The notes under the pieces: generated by a model
Database searches by the model: none
Seen by the model: only the letters and a program-made list of their open reading frames with translations
What the model was told of the DNA's origin: nothing
Translations under genes and position numbers: made by a program
NCBI GenBank assembly: GCA_029547185.1
Contig: JAKPPU010000046.1
Coordinates: forward strand, 1-64,000
Direction: 5' to 3'
DNA from: Deltaproteobacteria bacterium
GTDB taxonomy: Bacteria > Desulfobacterota > Desulfomonilia > UBA1062
DNA length: 64,000 nt
Shown here: piece after piece, positions 28,076-36,577 of the stretch
Layout: every line of letters begins with the position of its first letter
Numbering within the stretch: position 1 is the first letter of the stretch

Positions 28076-29032
28076 ATGCCCAGTGTAGAATTTTCTGATC
28101 CATACGTTTTGCGTCAGCTCGCAGGAGACAGCTGCTCCCACCTGAAGATCCTCGAAGACTCCATCGGGGTGAAGTGTTCGCTCAAGGGCAACACGGTCGA
28201 GCTTTCCGGCGAGGACTTCGACGTGCAGCTTGCCGAGCATGCGCTCAAAGACCTGTATCGGCTCGTCAAGAACGGGTTTCCGCTCTATCCCGACGATGTG
28301 TGGTATGCCGTACGCATGCTCGCCAAAGACCGGAACGTCAACCTCGAAGAGGTGTTCAAGGACAGCATCTACATCTCCTCGACGAAAAAGGTCATCGTTC
28401 CGAAGAGCCTCCAGCAGAAGCGCTACATCGACTCGATGCGGTTCAAGGACATCCTCTTCGGGATAGGCCCGGCAGGGACCGGCAAGACCTACCTCGCGCT
28501 CGCCATGGGCGTATCCTATCTCCTGAAGAAGAAGGTGGAGAGGATCATCCTCACGAGGCCGGCGGTCGAGGCGGGCGAGAGGCTGGGCTTCCTCCCCGGC
28601 GACCTCCTCGAAAAGGTCAACCCTTATTTGAGGCCTCTCTACGACGCCCTCTACGACATGCTCGAGCACGACCACGTGCTGAGGCTCATCAGCCGCGACC
28701 AGATCGAGATCGCGCCCCTGGCGTTCATGCGGGGCCGCACCCTGAATGATGCCTTCATCATCCTCGACGAGGCCCAGAACACCACCTCCGAGCAGATGAA
28801 GATGTTTCTCACGAGGCTCGGCTTCAACTCGAAGGCGGTCATCACCGGCGACGTCACCCAGATCGACCTGCCCTCCGGGGTGAGATCAGGGCTCAACGAG
28901 GCCGTGCAGATCCTGCAGAACATCGAGGAGATCGGGTTCGTCCATTTCAGCGAGGACGACGTGGTGCGCCACAAGGTCGTGGCAAAGATCATCAAAGCCT
29001 ACGAGAGGTATTCCCCCAATGGTCGTCATTGA
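28076..29032 (+). CDS. phoH: PhoH-family ATPase
   Basis: P-loop NTPase of the PhoH/PhoL type. Walker A GIGPAGTGKTYLALAMG, Walker B AFIILDEAQNTTSEQMKMF, sensor region VITGDVTQIDLPSG and the KH-like N-terminal half (residues 1-110). 318 residues, typical. It overlaps ybeY by 14 bases; this pair is conserved across bacteria and links the ATPase to ribosomal RNA handling. Lacks a strong ribosome binding site (AGAATGG). Confidence 0.93.
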   Translation: MPSVEFSDPYVLRQLAGDSCSHLKILEDSIGVKCSLKGNTVELSGEDFDVQLAEHALKDLYRLVKNGFPLYPDDVWYAVRMLAKDRNVNLEEVFKDSIYISSTKKVIVPKSLQQKRYIDSMRFKDILFGIGPAGTGKTYLALAMGVSYLLKKKVERIILTRPAVEAGERLGFLPGDLLEKVNPYLRPLYDALYDMLEHDHVLRLISRDQIEIAPLAFMRGRTLNDAFIILDEAQNTTSEQMKMFLTRLGFNSKAVITGDVTQIDLPSGVRSGLNEAVQILQNIEEIGFVHFSEDDVVRHKVVAKIIKAYERYSPNGRH

Positions 29033-29462
29033 GGTCCAGAACCTCCAGGAGCGCGTACCCATAGACGATCTTCCGATCGGCGAGTGGGCCACAAGGGCCC
29101 TTGCCCTGCTCCACATCGAAAATGCGGAGCTCTCGGTGGTGGTCCTCGACGACGACCAGATCCGGGAGCTCAACAGGACCTACCTCGAGAGGGACAAGCC
29201 CACGAACGTGATCTCCTTCCCGCAGCAGGAGGGGGACGGCCCCCTCGGGGAGCACCTGGGCGACGTGGTGATCTCTGCCGAGACGGCGGCCCGGGAGGCA
29301 CAGGATGCTGGGATGAGCGCGAGGGAGAGGATGCTTGAGCTCCTCGTGCACGGCATCTGCCATCTCACCGGGTACGACCACGAGCGGGGAACTGAAGAGG
29401 AGGCGCGGGAAATGGAAGAGGCCGAAGAGCGCCTGGTCAGGGAGATCAGAGAGCAGGCGTGA
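29019..29462 (+). CDS. ybeY: Endoribonuclease YbeY (16S rRNA maturation)
   Basis: Metal-dependent RNase with the zinc motif LLVHGICHLTGYDHERG (HGxxHLxGYDH). KPTNVISFPQQEG and LGDVVISAETA are family signatures. 147 aa, normal. Last gene of the phoH-ybeY pair. Confidence 0.95.
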   Translation: MVVIEVQNLQERVPIDDLPIGEWATRALALLHIENAELSVVVLDDDQIRELNRTYLERDKPTNVISFPQQEGDGPLGEHLGDVVISAETAAREAQDAGMSARERMLELLVHGICHLTGYDHERGTEEEAREMEEAEERLVREIREQA

Positions 29463-29616
29463 GTTTTTTAAAAGCACAGGAGAAGAGGGAAGGGACCGGC
29501 AGGAGAATCCCACGTGGCGGCAGCGTTCATACGCTGGGGAAGTTAAGCGATAAAAGCATCATAAATTATAAATAATCCGGACAGTTAACAGGCAGGAAAC
29601 CCGGGAGAAAAAGTTC

Positions 29617-29645
29617 TTGCCATTCCATATACCCTCTGCTATATG
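29617..29645 (+). promoter_or_regulatory. Sigma-70 promoter of the tRNA cluster
   Basis: TTGCCA (29617-29622), 17 bases, TATATG (29640-29645). Initiation near 29652 would put the first tRNA almost at the transcript start. Confidence 0.6.
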
Positions 29646-29654
29646 GCTCGTCTA

Positions 29655-29733
<79 letters not shown>

Positions 29734-29746
29734 GCAGGTTGGATGG

Positions 29747-29820
<74 letters not shown>

Positions 29821-29833
29821 TGCCGGAGCGTGT

Positions 29834-29910
29834 GGTGAGTGTAGCTCAGTTGGTAGAGCGCAGGATTGTGGCTCCTGTGGCCGAGGGTTCGATCCCCTTC
29901 ACTCACCCCA
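29834..29910 (+). tRNA. tRNA-His(GTG)
   Basis: Acceptor GTGAGTG/CACTCAC with the extra G at position -1 (29834) opposite C73, as expected for tRNA-His; anticodon stem CAGGA/TCCTG, loop TTGTGGC, anticodon GTG. CCA encoded. Confidence 0.95.
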
Positions 29911-29925
29911 ATTTTTATGATATAT

Positions 29926-29999
29926 GCGCCCGTAGCTCAGTTGGATAGAGCGTCGGACTTCGAATCCGCAGGCCGGGCGTTCGAGTCGCCCCGGGCGTA
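29926..29999 (+). tRNA. tRNA-Arg(TCG)
   Basis: Acceptor GCGCCCG/CGGGCGT (first pair G-U), anticodon loop CTTCGAA with anticodon TCG, T-loop GTTCGAGTC. One T-C mismatch at the top of the anticodon stem. CCA not encoded. Confidence 0.92.
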
Positions 30000-30015
30000 C
30001 TCGCAGTAAGAACAT

Positions 30016-30091
30016 GGGCCATTAGCTCAACAGGTAGAGCAACTGACTCTTAATCAGTAGGTCGTAGGTTCGAGCCCTACATGGCCCACCA
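30016..30091 (+). tRNA. tRNA-Lys(CTT)
   Basis: Acceptor GGGCCAT/ATGGCCC, anticodon stem ACTGA/TCAGT, loop CTCTTAA, anticodon CTT, T-loop GTTCGAGCC. CCA encoded. Confidence 0.96.
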
Positions 30092-30092
30092 A

Positions 30093-30311
30093 TTAAAAGA
30101 GGGACTCGGCAGATGATGCCGGGTCCTTTTTCTTTATAGGGTGGCTTAATTTGTATGGAGGCCATATCCGGAACATCTTCCCGAAAGGTTTGGGGATGGA
30201 GATGGTGTCATAATTTACATGGCAGGCAAGGCATAAATCTCTGAGATCTTCATCCGAGTGGACCCTGCCGATACCGTTTGCCTTGAAGCCCTGCCAGACG
30301 GAGAAATGATT
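30093..30311 (-). pseudogene. Remnant of a c-type cytochrome gene
   Basis: A minus-strand frame runs from just after an in-frame stop (30312-30314) to TAA at 30093-30095. It has no start codon and codes SVWQGFKANGIGRVHSDEDL then LCLACHVNY, a CxxCH haem site. This looks like the C-terminal part of a multihaem cytochrome. Its end passes through the tRNA terminator, so the true 3' end is also lost or replaced. It sits exactly at the border between core DNA and the AT-richer redox island. The call rests on one haem motif and the general look of the segment. Confidence 0.45.
30102..30131 (+). terminator. Intrinsic terminator of the tRNA cluster
   Basis: GGACTCGGC (30102-30110), 7-base loop, GCCGGGTCC (30118-30126), followed by five T. 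Nine pairs with one G-U. Confidence 0.85.
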
Positions 30312-30350
30312 TTACAAATTTGAAGTTTACAGTTGTGTTAAAATTTAACA
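30311..30350. promoter_or_regulatory. TTTACA repeats and a 15-bp inverted repeat
   Basis: TTTACA occurs at 30311 and 30326, and TGTTAAAATTTAACA (30336-30350) is a perfect inverted repeat around a central A. They lie 76-115 bases upstream of a sigma-54-like promoter, the usual place for enhancer-binding activator sites. Similar TTTACA repeats occur before the gene at 41133. Confidence 0.4.
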
Positions 30351-30425
30351 TTCTAAAAAGTTCACATGAAATACTATTTCTCTAGCTTGCTGTAATATAA
30401 GCATAAATATAAGAATCTTCACTGA

Positions 30426-30441
30426 TGGCATCCTTTTTGAT
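30426..30441 (+). promoter_or_regulatory. Sigma-54-like promoter upstream of the flavoprotein operon
   Basis: TGGCATCCTTTTTGAT aligns with TGGCACG-N4-TTGCW: the -24 GG/CA is perfect, the -12 has GA instead of GC. The first 13 bases are identical to a second site at 40935, and a sigma-54 activator is encoded nearby. The imperfect -12 keeps confidence moderate. Confidence 0.4.
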
Positions 30442-30628
30442 GTTGTCTGTCCCATATGAAAAAAGAGTTATTTGATGCATCGAGGTCTGTCTCTTTGTGC
30501 AGGATATTCAAATGCTTTCAAAATGGCTTGCTGAAAGAGAGCATTACGTTCTTGAGCGATCAATCAACCGGCACAGAGAACAAGGAACCGGAATGAACAA
30601 CCACAGAGGAAACGGGGCAGGAGGTTAT

Positions 30629-32188
30629 ATGAAGCATCCAACACAACGTCGATACGATGCGGTCGTTATCGGTGCAGGTAACGGTGGTATGGCAGCTGCC
30701 TGTCAGATCGCCGTGAAGGGTAAAAAAGTACTCCTGCTGGAGCAGCATAATATCATCGGTGGATTCTCCACGAGCTTCGTCCGGGGGCGATTCGAATTTG
30801 AAGCATCCCTCCATGAGCTTTGCGAGCTTGGGCCGGCCAGCGATAAAGGCATACTCCGGAGGATGTTAGACGAGCTTGGCGTGGAGGTGGACTGGATTCA
30901 TGTTCCAGAGGCATACAGACTGATCGTTGCTTCACAGGGCATCGATGTCGTCCTCCCCTTCGGGGTGAATGAATTCATAGATGCGATGGAAGGGTATGTC
31001 CCAGGCTCAAAAAAGGCGGTCCGACTTTTCTTTGACTTGGCACAAGAGGCGTGCGAGGCCATGTATCATGTCCAGGACCTTCAGACTCGAGTAAGGGATT
31101 TAAGCAAGCCCTACATGCTACGAAACTATCCAAACTTCCTGAAGACGGGAGCCTATTCTGTTGAAGAGGTCTTCGAGGCGGTCAAAATGCCCCAGAGGGC
31201 CAGAGACATACTCAGCGCATACTGGTGTTATTTGGGTGTTCCTCTGACCCGCATGGATTTCTCCTTTTACGGATACATGGTTTACGAATACATCAGGAGA
31301 AAGGCGGCAATTCCTCGCTACCGCTCCACCGAGATAGCATTGGCATTCGGAAAGAGGATACAGGAGTGCGGTGGAGAAATCGAGTGTAACACCCGGGTGG
31401 AAAAGGTGCTCGTGGAGAATGGTCAAGTCAAGGGGGTAAAAACATCATTAGGTGAGACCATCCTGACCACCCAGGTGATATGTAATGCATCTCCCTATCA
31501 TCTCTACCAGCATATGATCGAACCGTCCTCAGAGGTTCCAAGAAGGGCTCTCCAGGAATTATCCGGGCGCAGGAAAAGCATATCGGGTTTTATCGTATTT
31601 CTTGGACTCGACAAGTCTCCGCAAGAACTAGGACTGAAGGACTACTCCTATTTCATCTATGACATCATGGACACGGAGAAGCTCTATAACGATCTCCACC
31701 TCCCCGGAAGGCCGACAATGCAGGCCACGGTCTGTTTGAACAATGCTCTCCCGGATTGCTCACCTCCCGGAACGACGATTCTCTCCATGACTGTTCTCCC
31801 GAAACCGGAGGCCTGGAAAGGTGCCACAGCGGAAAATTATTACTCCATGAAAAGCGAGACAGCAAAGGCAGTCATAGAAAGTTTTGAAAAGGGGACAGGC
31901 ACCTCTGTCAGTGAACACATTGAAGAGATCGAGATTGCTGCACCCCACACATATGCAAGATATGCAAATTCCTACCAGGGACTCATCTACGGTTACGAAA
32001 CCTATGGGTGGGATGGTGTTATTCCCCGAGTCATGATGATGGAGGCGGACCAACTGATCAGAGGCTTGAGAATCGCCAGTGCATATGGCGCGAGATCTTT
32101 GGGTTACAGCAGCGCCATGCTCAATGGAAGAACAATGGCACTGTACGCTTTGGAAGAAATGGGAAGGAACCCGGGGGCGCACGCATGA
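30629..32188 (+). CDS. Phytoene-desaturase-like FAD-dependent oxidoreductase
   Basis: Flavoprotein of the CrtI/NAD(P)-binding Rossmann family, 519 aa. The dinucleotide fold is YDAVVIGAGNGGMAAACQIA, then LLEQHNIIGGFSTSFVRGRF, a hallmark of carotenoid-desaturase-like enzymes; the C-terminus has GLRIASAYGARSLGYSSAML in place of the usual GGG...P.S motif. No carotenoid gene is nearby, so the substrate is open. ATG 30629 follows GCAGGAGGTTAT; a Met at 30593 with AAGGAACC is also possible. The stop overlaps the next start (ATGA), coupling it to the reductase. Base composition is AT-richer than in the core genes. Confidence 0.85.
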   Translation: MKHPTQRRYDAVVIGAGNGGMAAACQIAVKGKKVLLLEQHNIIGGFSTSFVRGRFEFEASLHELCELGPASDKGILRRMLDELGVEVDWIHVPEAYRLIVASQGIDVVLPFGVNEFIDAMEGYVPGSKKAVRLFFDLAQEACEAMYHVQDLQTRVRDLSKPYMLRNYPNFLKTGAYSVEEVFEAVKMPQRARDILSAYWCYLGVPLTRMDFSFYGYMVYEYIRRKAAIPRYRSTEIALAFGKRIQECGGEIECNTRVEKVLVENGQVKGVKTSLGETILTTQVICNASPYHLYQHMIEPSSEVPRRALQELSGRRKSISGFIVFLGLDKSPQELGLKDYSYFIYDIMDTEKLYNDLHLPGRPTMQATVCLNNALPDCSPPGTTILSMTVLPKPEAWKGATAENYYSMKSETAKAVIESFEKGTGTSVSEHIEEIEIAAPHTYARYANSYQGLIYGYETYGWDGVIPRVMMMEADQLIRGLRIASAYGARSLGYSSAMLNGRTMALYALEEMGRNPGAHA

Positions 32189-33492
32189 GTACACAAAGAG
32201 GATCAAAAATAACATCCATAATGGAACGGTTGGGATTTCATGTAAAGGGAAACATACAGGATCTCGTGGCATTTTTAATGCTTGTCCCCAAGAGAAAATA
32301 TTTTCTGAGAAGATTATCTGTTCAGAATATCGAAGAACCCTACATCAACATCCTTAGTGACAAGCTCCATCCTGTTATACAAAATTTAAAAATAGCTGAG
32401 ATAATCAACGAGACAAAGACAACGAGGACGTATCGTCTCATGGCTGATAAGGCCAAGGGAACGCAAGCCTTGGCCTATTTTCGGGCAGGTCAATATATCA
32501 GCATAAAGGAAAGGATTAATGACCATGCTGTATCCAGACCTTACTCAATAGCCTCTTCTCCACAGGATGCCCTGGATGGATTCTATGATATTACCATCAA
32601 GAGGCTTGAGGGCGGATTCCTCACCACCCATATCTGGGAGACCTGGAAAGCGGGATACCCGGTGTCTGCTTCAGGGCCTTATGGATTAATGTATCACGAG
32701 CCCCTGAGGGATTCCGGAACAGTCGTGGGTCTGGCTGGAGGTTCCGGCATCACGCCTTTCAGATCTATGGTACGAGAAATGGCTGCAGGAAAGCTCAACA
32801 TAAAGTTGAAACTCATCTATGGGTGCAGCGACGGCCAGGACATCATTTTTTTTGATGAACTCAATAAATATGCCAGGGAAATGCCTGACAGATTTCGGAT
32901 AGTCTATGTCTTCAGCGGCTGTTTGCCGCGCAAAGATTGTCCCGATCCCATCGAAGAGGGATTCATTACCGCTGACATTATCAACAGGCACAGTGATCCC
33001 TCGAAGGATAGCTATTTTATCTGCGGCCCTGCGGTCATGTATGACTTCGTTGCCGGTGAACTGGAGAAACTCAGCATACCCAGGAAACGTATTCGCATGG
33101 AGGCTTATGGAGAGATAAAAAACCCGACTCTCTTTAAGGACTATCCTTACGAGGCTCAGGGCAAAACTTTCACCATCAAGGTACATGATGGGAAAGATAC
33201 CATAACTATTCCTGCTCTTGCTTCAGAATCCGTGCTCGTAGCTTTGGAGCGGGGGAAGCTGTCACCGCCGTCGGTCTGCAGATCGGGAGAGTGTCAGTTT
33301 TGCCGGACCAGACTCATAAGCGGCAAGATTTGGGTATCACCCAAGAATGACGGTAGAAGGCAAGCTGACAAATTATTTGGATACATGCACCCTTGTGCCA
33401 GCTTCCCGGTATCAGATCTTGAACTGGCACTCCCGTTAAACACTGGCCGCAGCTGCAATAAGTACTCGGATACACGATCGACCCCTGGATAA
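32185..33492 (+). CDS. Ferredoxin-NAD(P)H reductase with C-terminal [2Fe-2S] domain
   Basis: Electron-transfer flavoprotein, 435 aa. After a hydrophilic lead of about 65 residues come the FAD site (VSRPYSIASSP, residues about 112-122), the NAD(P) site VVGLAGGSGITPFRSMVREM, and the ribose/C-terminal part SYFICGPAVMYDFV. Residues about 330-425 form a plant-type [2Fe-2S] ferredoxin with CRSGECQFC and a fourth Cys in YMHPCASF. The domain order is that of oxygenase reductases and HmpA-like proteins. It probably transfers electrons between NAD(P)H and the upstream flavoprotein with which it overlaps. Confidence 0.9.
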   Translation: MSTQRGSKITSIMERLGFHVKGNIQDLVAFLMLVPKRKYFLRRLSVQNIEEPYINILSDKLHPVIQNLKIAEIINETKTTRTYRLMADKAKGTQALAYFRAGQYISIKERINDHAVSRPYSIASSPQDALDGFYDITIKRLEGGFLTTHIWETWKAGYPVSASGPYGLMYHEPLRDSGTVVGLAGGSGITPFRSMVREMAAGKLNIKLKLIYGCSDGQDIIFFDELNKYAREMPDRFRIVYVFSGCLPRKDCPDPIEEGFITADIINRHSDPSKDSYFICGPAVMYDFVAGELEKLSIPRKRIRMEAYGEIKNPTLFKDYPYEAQGKTFTIKVHDGKDTITIPALASESVLVALERGKLSPPSVCRSGECQFCRTRLISGKIWVSPKNDGRRQADKLFGYMHPCASFPVSDLELALPLNTGRSCNKYSDTRSTPG

Positions 33493-33587
33493 ATATTAGA
33501 CCCCGAGACAGATTTTTTAAGAGAGGTGCACCGGTCGTCAGGAAAGCATGGGTTTTTTAACAGGATGAAAACGAGTGGGGAACGATA

Positions 33588-36263
33588 ATGAGATCAAAGA
33601 TAATGAGGCTTGCAAACAAAATCAGCATTGAGTCAAAAACCTGTGTGGTATTAAAAACCTCGGATCCGGAGTATCGAATTCTGGATCCTGTTGTTACAGA
33701 CGAAATGGCTGAAGTGGCACTGGCGCTGAAGGTTCGCAAACCTAGAACTGCTGAAGAAGTCGCCTCCAGGTGCGGTAGAGGTTTGGAGGAAACAACTAAA
33801 CTTCTTTGGGAATTGGCTGTTGCCGGGGTTTGCTTTGTTACCAAAATCAATGGCGTTGATAAATTCTCCTTGGAAGTATGGGCTCCGGGCATTATGGAAG
33901 CGATGGTCAACAACCAGGAAAATGTAAAAAAATATCCTCAAATTGCCGAGTGCTTTGAAGAATTCACAAGAAGAAGGGTGGCTATATTAGCACCTAATAT
34001 TACTGTGGGTAAGGGTCTTATGCGCGTCATCCCAGTCGATGAGGCCATTTCGAGTGAGAACAGGGTAGCATCTTATGAGCAACTTTCCAAATATATCAAT
34101 GAAGCAGAAATAATCTCGGTTTCGGATTGTTCTTGCCGCATCACAAGAGAAAGCATGGGAGAAGGCTGCGGTCACTTGAAGGAAGATATGTGCATACAAT
34201 TTGGGGGGTTCGCTGAATTCTATATACGCACAGGCAGAGGGAGAAGGATTACCCGGGAAGAAGCTTTTACAGTCATCAAAAAAGCCGAAGAAAACGGCTT
34301 CGTGCATCAGATAACTAATATTGACGAGGTCGGGAAACCGTGGGCGGTTTGTAACTGCTGCGGATGTTCATGTTTTGGATTAAGAGTTGCTTCGTATTTT
34401 AACACTCCTGATATGGCACGTTCGAATTATGTTGCACGGGTGGATAAAAATAAATGTGTTGCTTGCGGAGCATGTGTTGAAAATTGTCAGATTAACGCAG
34501 CGAAGTTGGGGCAGAAACTTTGCGCTAAAACCCCCATTGTCGAGAAAAAACGTGATCTTCCCTATGATACCCTATGGAGCAAGGATAAATGGAATCCCGA
34601 TTATCGCACAAACAGGAAAAATGTCGTCGACAGCGGCACAAGTCCTTGTAAAACAGAATGTCCTGCTCATATAGCCATTCAAGGCTACATAAAGCTGGCC
34701 TCACAAGGAAGATATAGAGAGGCGCTTGAACTTATCAAGCACGAAAATCCGTTTCCTGCAGTATGCGGACGTATCTGCCCGAGAAACTGTGAATCTGCCT
34801 GCACGAGGGGCGATATCGATGATCCTATCGCCATCGACGAGATCAAGAAGTTCATAGCCGAGCAGGACATGAACACGGATCATCGATACATACCGAAACG
34901 CCGAAATGAATATGGAAATAAAATTGCAATCGTAGGTGCAGGTCCTTCCGGGCTTTCTTGCGCTTACTATCTAGCTGTTGATGGTTATAAGGTAACAGTA
35001 TTCGAAAGGAGCAATGCACTCGGCGGTATGTTGACGTTCGGAATTCCTTCTTTCAGGCTCGAAAAGAATGTAATCAATTCGGAAATCGATATCCTGAAGG
35101 AAATGGGCGTCGAGTTCAAGACAGGCGTCGATGTTGGTAGAGACGTCAGCCTTAATGATTTAAGAGGCCAAGGATATGAAGCATTTTACCTTGCGATCGG
35201 TGCTCAAGCTGGCAGGAAACTCAATATTGAAGGTGAAGATAACGATGGCGTTGTCACTGGTGTTGATTTCCTCCGTAACGTTAACATGAGCAATGATGTC
35301 AACCTCAAGGGAAATGTGGTTGTAATCGGTGGTGGTAACGTTGCCATCGACGTTGCGAGAGTCGCAGCCAGAGTCGGCTCTTCAAAAGTTGACATGTACT
35401 GTCTCGAAAGCCGTAGTGAAATGCCTGCTCTTGATGAAGAAATTGAAGAAGCAATGTCAGAAGGTATTACCATCAACAACTCTTGGGGCCCGAAACGTAT
35501 GATTGCCGAAAATGGCAGGGTTGTCGGCGTAGAATTCAAGAGATGCGTTTCTGTATTTGATAAAAATGGTAAGTTTAACCCCGTATATGATGACCGTGAC
35601 ACAAAAGTTGTCGATGCTGATAGCGTGTTGGTTTCAGTGGGGCAGGCGATAGATTGGGGAAACTTGATCGCAGGCAGCAAGATTGAACTCAACCCTGACA
35701 AAACGATCAGAGCTGATCTTCTCACGTTACAAACCGGAGAGCCGGATGTATTTGCCGGCGGTGATGTTTTGACCGGGCCGAAGTATGCTATCGATGCTAT
35801 TGCCTTGGGTAAAGAAGGCGCAATTTCGATTCACCGTTATGTACATCCCGGACAGAGCCTTGTTCTCGGTCGCAACAAGAGAGAGTATCGTGCGTTTGAT
35901 AAAGAGAACGTTGATCTGAAAGGATATGATACTCTTCCGAGACAGGGAACGAATCGTTTTGACGGAAACAAGTCTATAGAGTCGTTCAAAGATTTACGTG
36001 GCACTTTTACAGAAGAGCAAATCAGGAAGGAAACAGAGCGCTGCCTTGGCTGTGGCGTTACATTTGTAGATGAATATATGTGTGTGGGATGCGGCATCTG
36101 TACGACCAAATGTAAGTTCGATGCCATTTCACTTTTCAGGAGATATGATGAAGCCAATGTAGAGTGGGAAAGATTGTTACCTACTGTTGTTGTCCCGACT
36201 ATGATGAAGCGTGCAGTTAAAATAACAGCTAAAAAGGTGAAGGGTCTGATGCATGGGAAATGA
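33588..36263 (+). CDS. GltD-like iron-sulfur flavoprotein with N-terminal ferredoxin domains
   Basis: A multidomain soluble redox protein, 891 aa. Residues about 35-90 look like a winged helix (KPRTAEEVASRCGRG). Residues 180-300 are cysteine-rich (CSC, CNCCGCSC) and end in a [4Fe-4S] ferredoxin, CVACGACVENC. Residues 350-410 match the N-terminal cluster domain of glutamate synthase small subunit/NfnB (CPAHIAIQGYIKLASQGRYR, CGRICPRNCESACTRG). FAD binds at IAIVGAGPSGLSCAYYLA (about 448), NAD(P) at VVVIGGGNVAIDVARVAA. A second ferredoxin, CVGCGICTTKC, is near the end. No large GltB-like partner is present, so glutamate synthesis is unlikely; a bifurcating or ferredoxin:NAD(P) role is possible. 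Codons are AT-rich, unlike core genes. Confidence 0.85.
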   Translation: MRSKIMRLANKISIESKTCVVLKTSDPEYRILDPVVTDEMAEVALALKVRKPRTAEEVASRCGRGLEETTKLLWELAVAGVCFVTKINGVDKFSLEVWAPGIMEAMVNNQENVKKYPQIAECFEEFTRRRVAILAPNITVGKGLMRVIPVDEAISSENRVASYEQLSKYINEAEIISVSDCSCRITRESMGEGCGHLKEDMCIQFGGFAEFYIRTGRGRRITREEAFTVIKKAEENGFVHQITNIDEVGKPWAVCNCCGCSCFGLRVASYFNTPDMARSNYVARVDKNKCVACGACVENCQINAAKLGQKLCAKTPIVEKKRDLPYDTLWSKDKWNPDYRTNRKNVVDSGTSPCKTECPAHIAIQGYIKLASQGRYREALELIKHENPFPAVCGRICPRNCESACTRGDIDDPIAIDEIKKFIAEQDMNTDHRYIPKRRNEYGNKIAIVGAGPSGLSCAYYLAVDGYKVTVFERSNALGGMLTFGIPSFRLEKNVINSEIDILKEMGVEFKTGVDVGRDVSLNDLRGQGYEAFYLAIGAQAGRKLNIEGEDNDGVVTGVDFLRNVNMSNDVNLKGNVVVIGGGNVAIDVARVAARVGSSKVDMYCLESRSEMPALDEEIEEAMSEGITINNSWGPKRMIAENGRVVGVEFKRCVSVFDKNGKFNPVYDDRDTKVVDADSVLVSVGQAIDWGNLIAGSKIELNPDKTIRADLLTLQTGEPDVFAGGDVLTGPKYAIDAIALGKEGAISIHRYVHPGQSLVLGRNKREYRAFDKENVDLKGYDTLPRQGTNRFDGNKSIESFKDLRGTFTEEQIRKETERCLGCGVTFVDEYMCVGCGICTTKCKFDAISLFRRYDEANVEWERLLPTVVVPTMMKRAVKITAKKVKGLMHGK

Positions 36264-36577
36264 ACAGGGGCCTATTTCACTACAATCAGGCATAATGAAT
36301 GCCAAATTTTATTGATTATAATAATGATTAATTTCATAGAGTTCCAATTTGCCTTGTTTGTACTGTAAAAGCTATAATTGTGTAAATTACGCATGTGCTG
36401 TCTGCGGCAAGACTATCTTCATGGTCCCCCTGTTCATAATCTGGTGAGACAAAACATCCATGGAAACCGATTTGATCAGGTTGTTTCTGTGAGCAGGTAA
36501 ATGAAGGTATACGATATGATTGTCAAATGATAATATTAGTCTGAGGATGAAAAGACCGAACAGAAGGTAGATTTATT
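36264..36577. other. AT-rich intergenic region before the sensor kinase
   Basis: About 310 bases with no gene. TGTAAA occurs at 36364 and 36381, the reverse complement of the TTTACA motif found before 30629 and 41133. No terminator with a T-run and no clear promoter were found. Confidence 0.35.

Noticed and set aside
30016-36263. tRNA-Lys as an integration site for the AT-rich island
   Set aside because: I found no second copy of the tRNA 3' end downstream and no integrase gene, so integration there is not supported directly.
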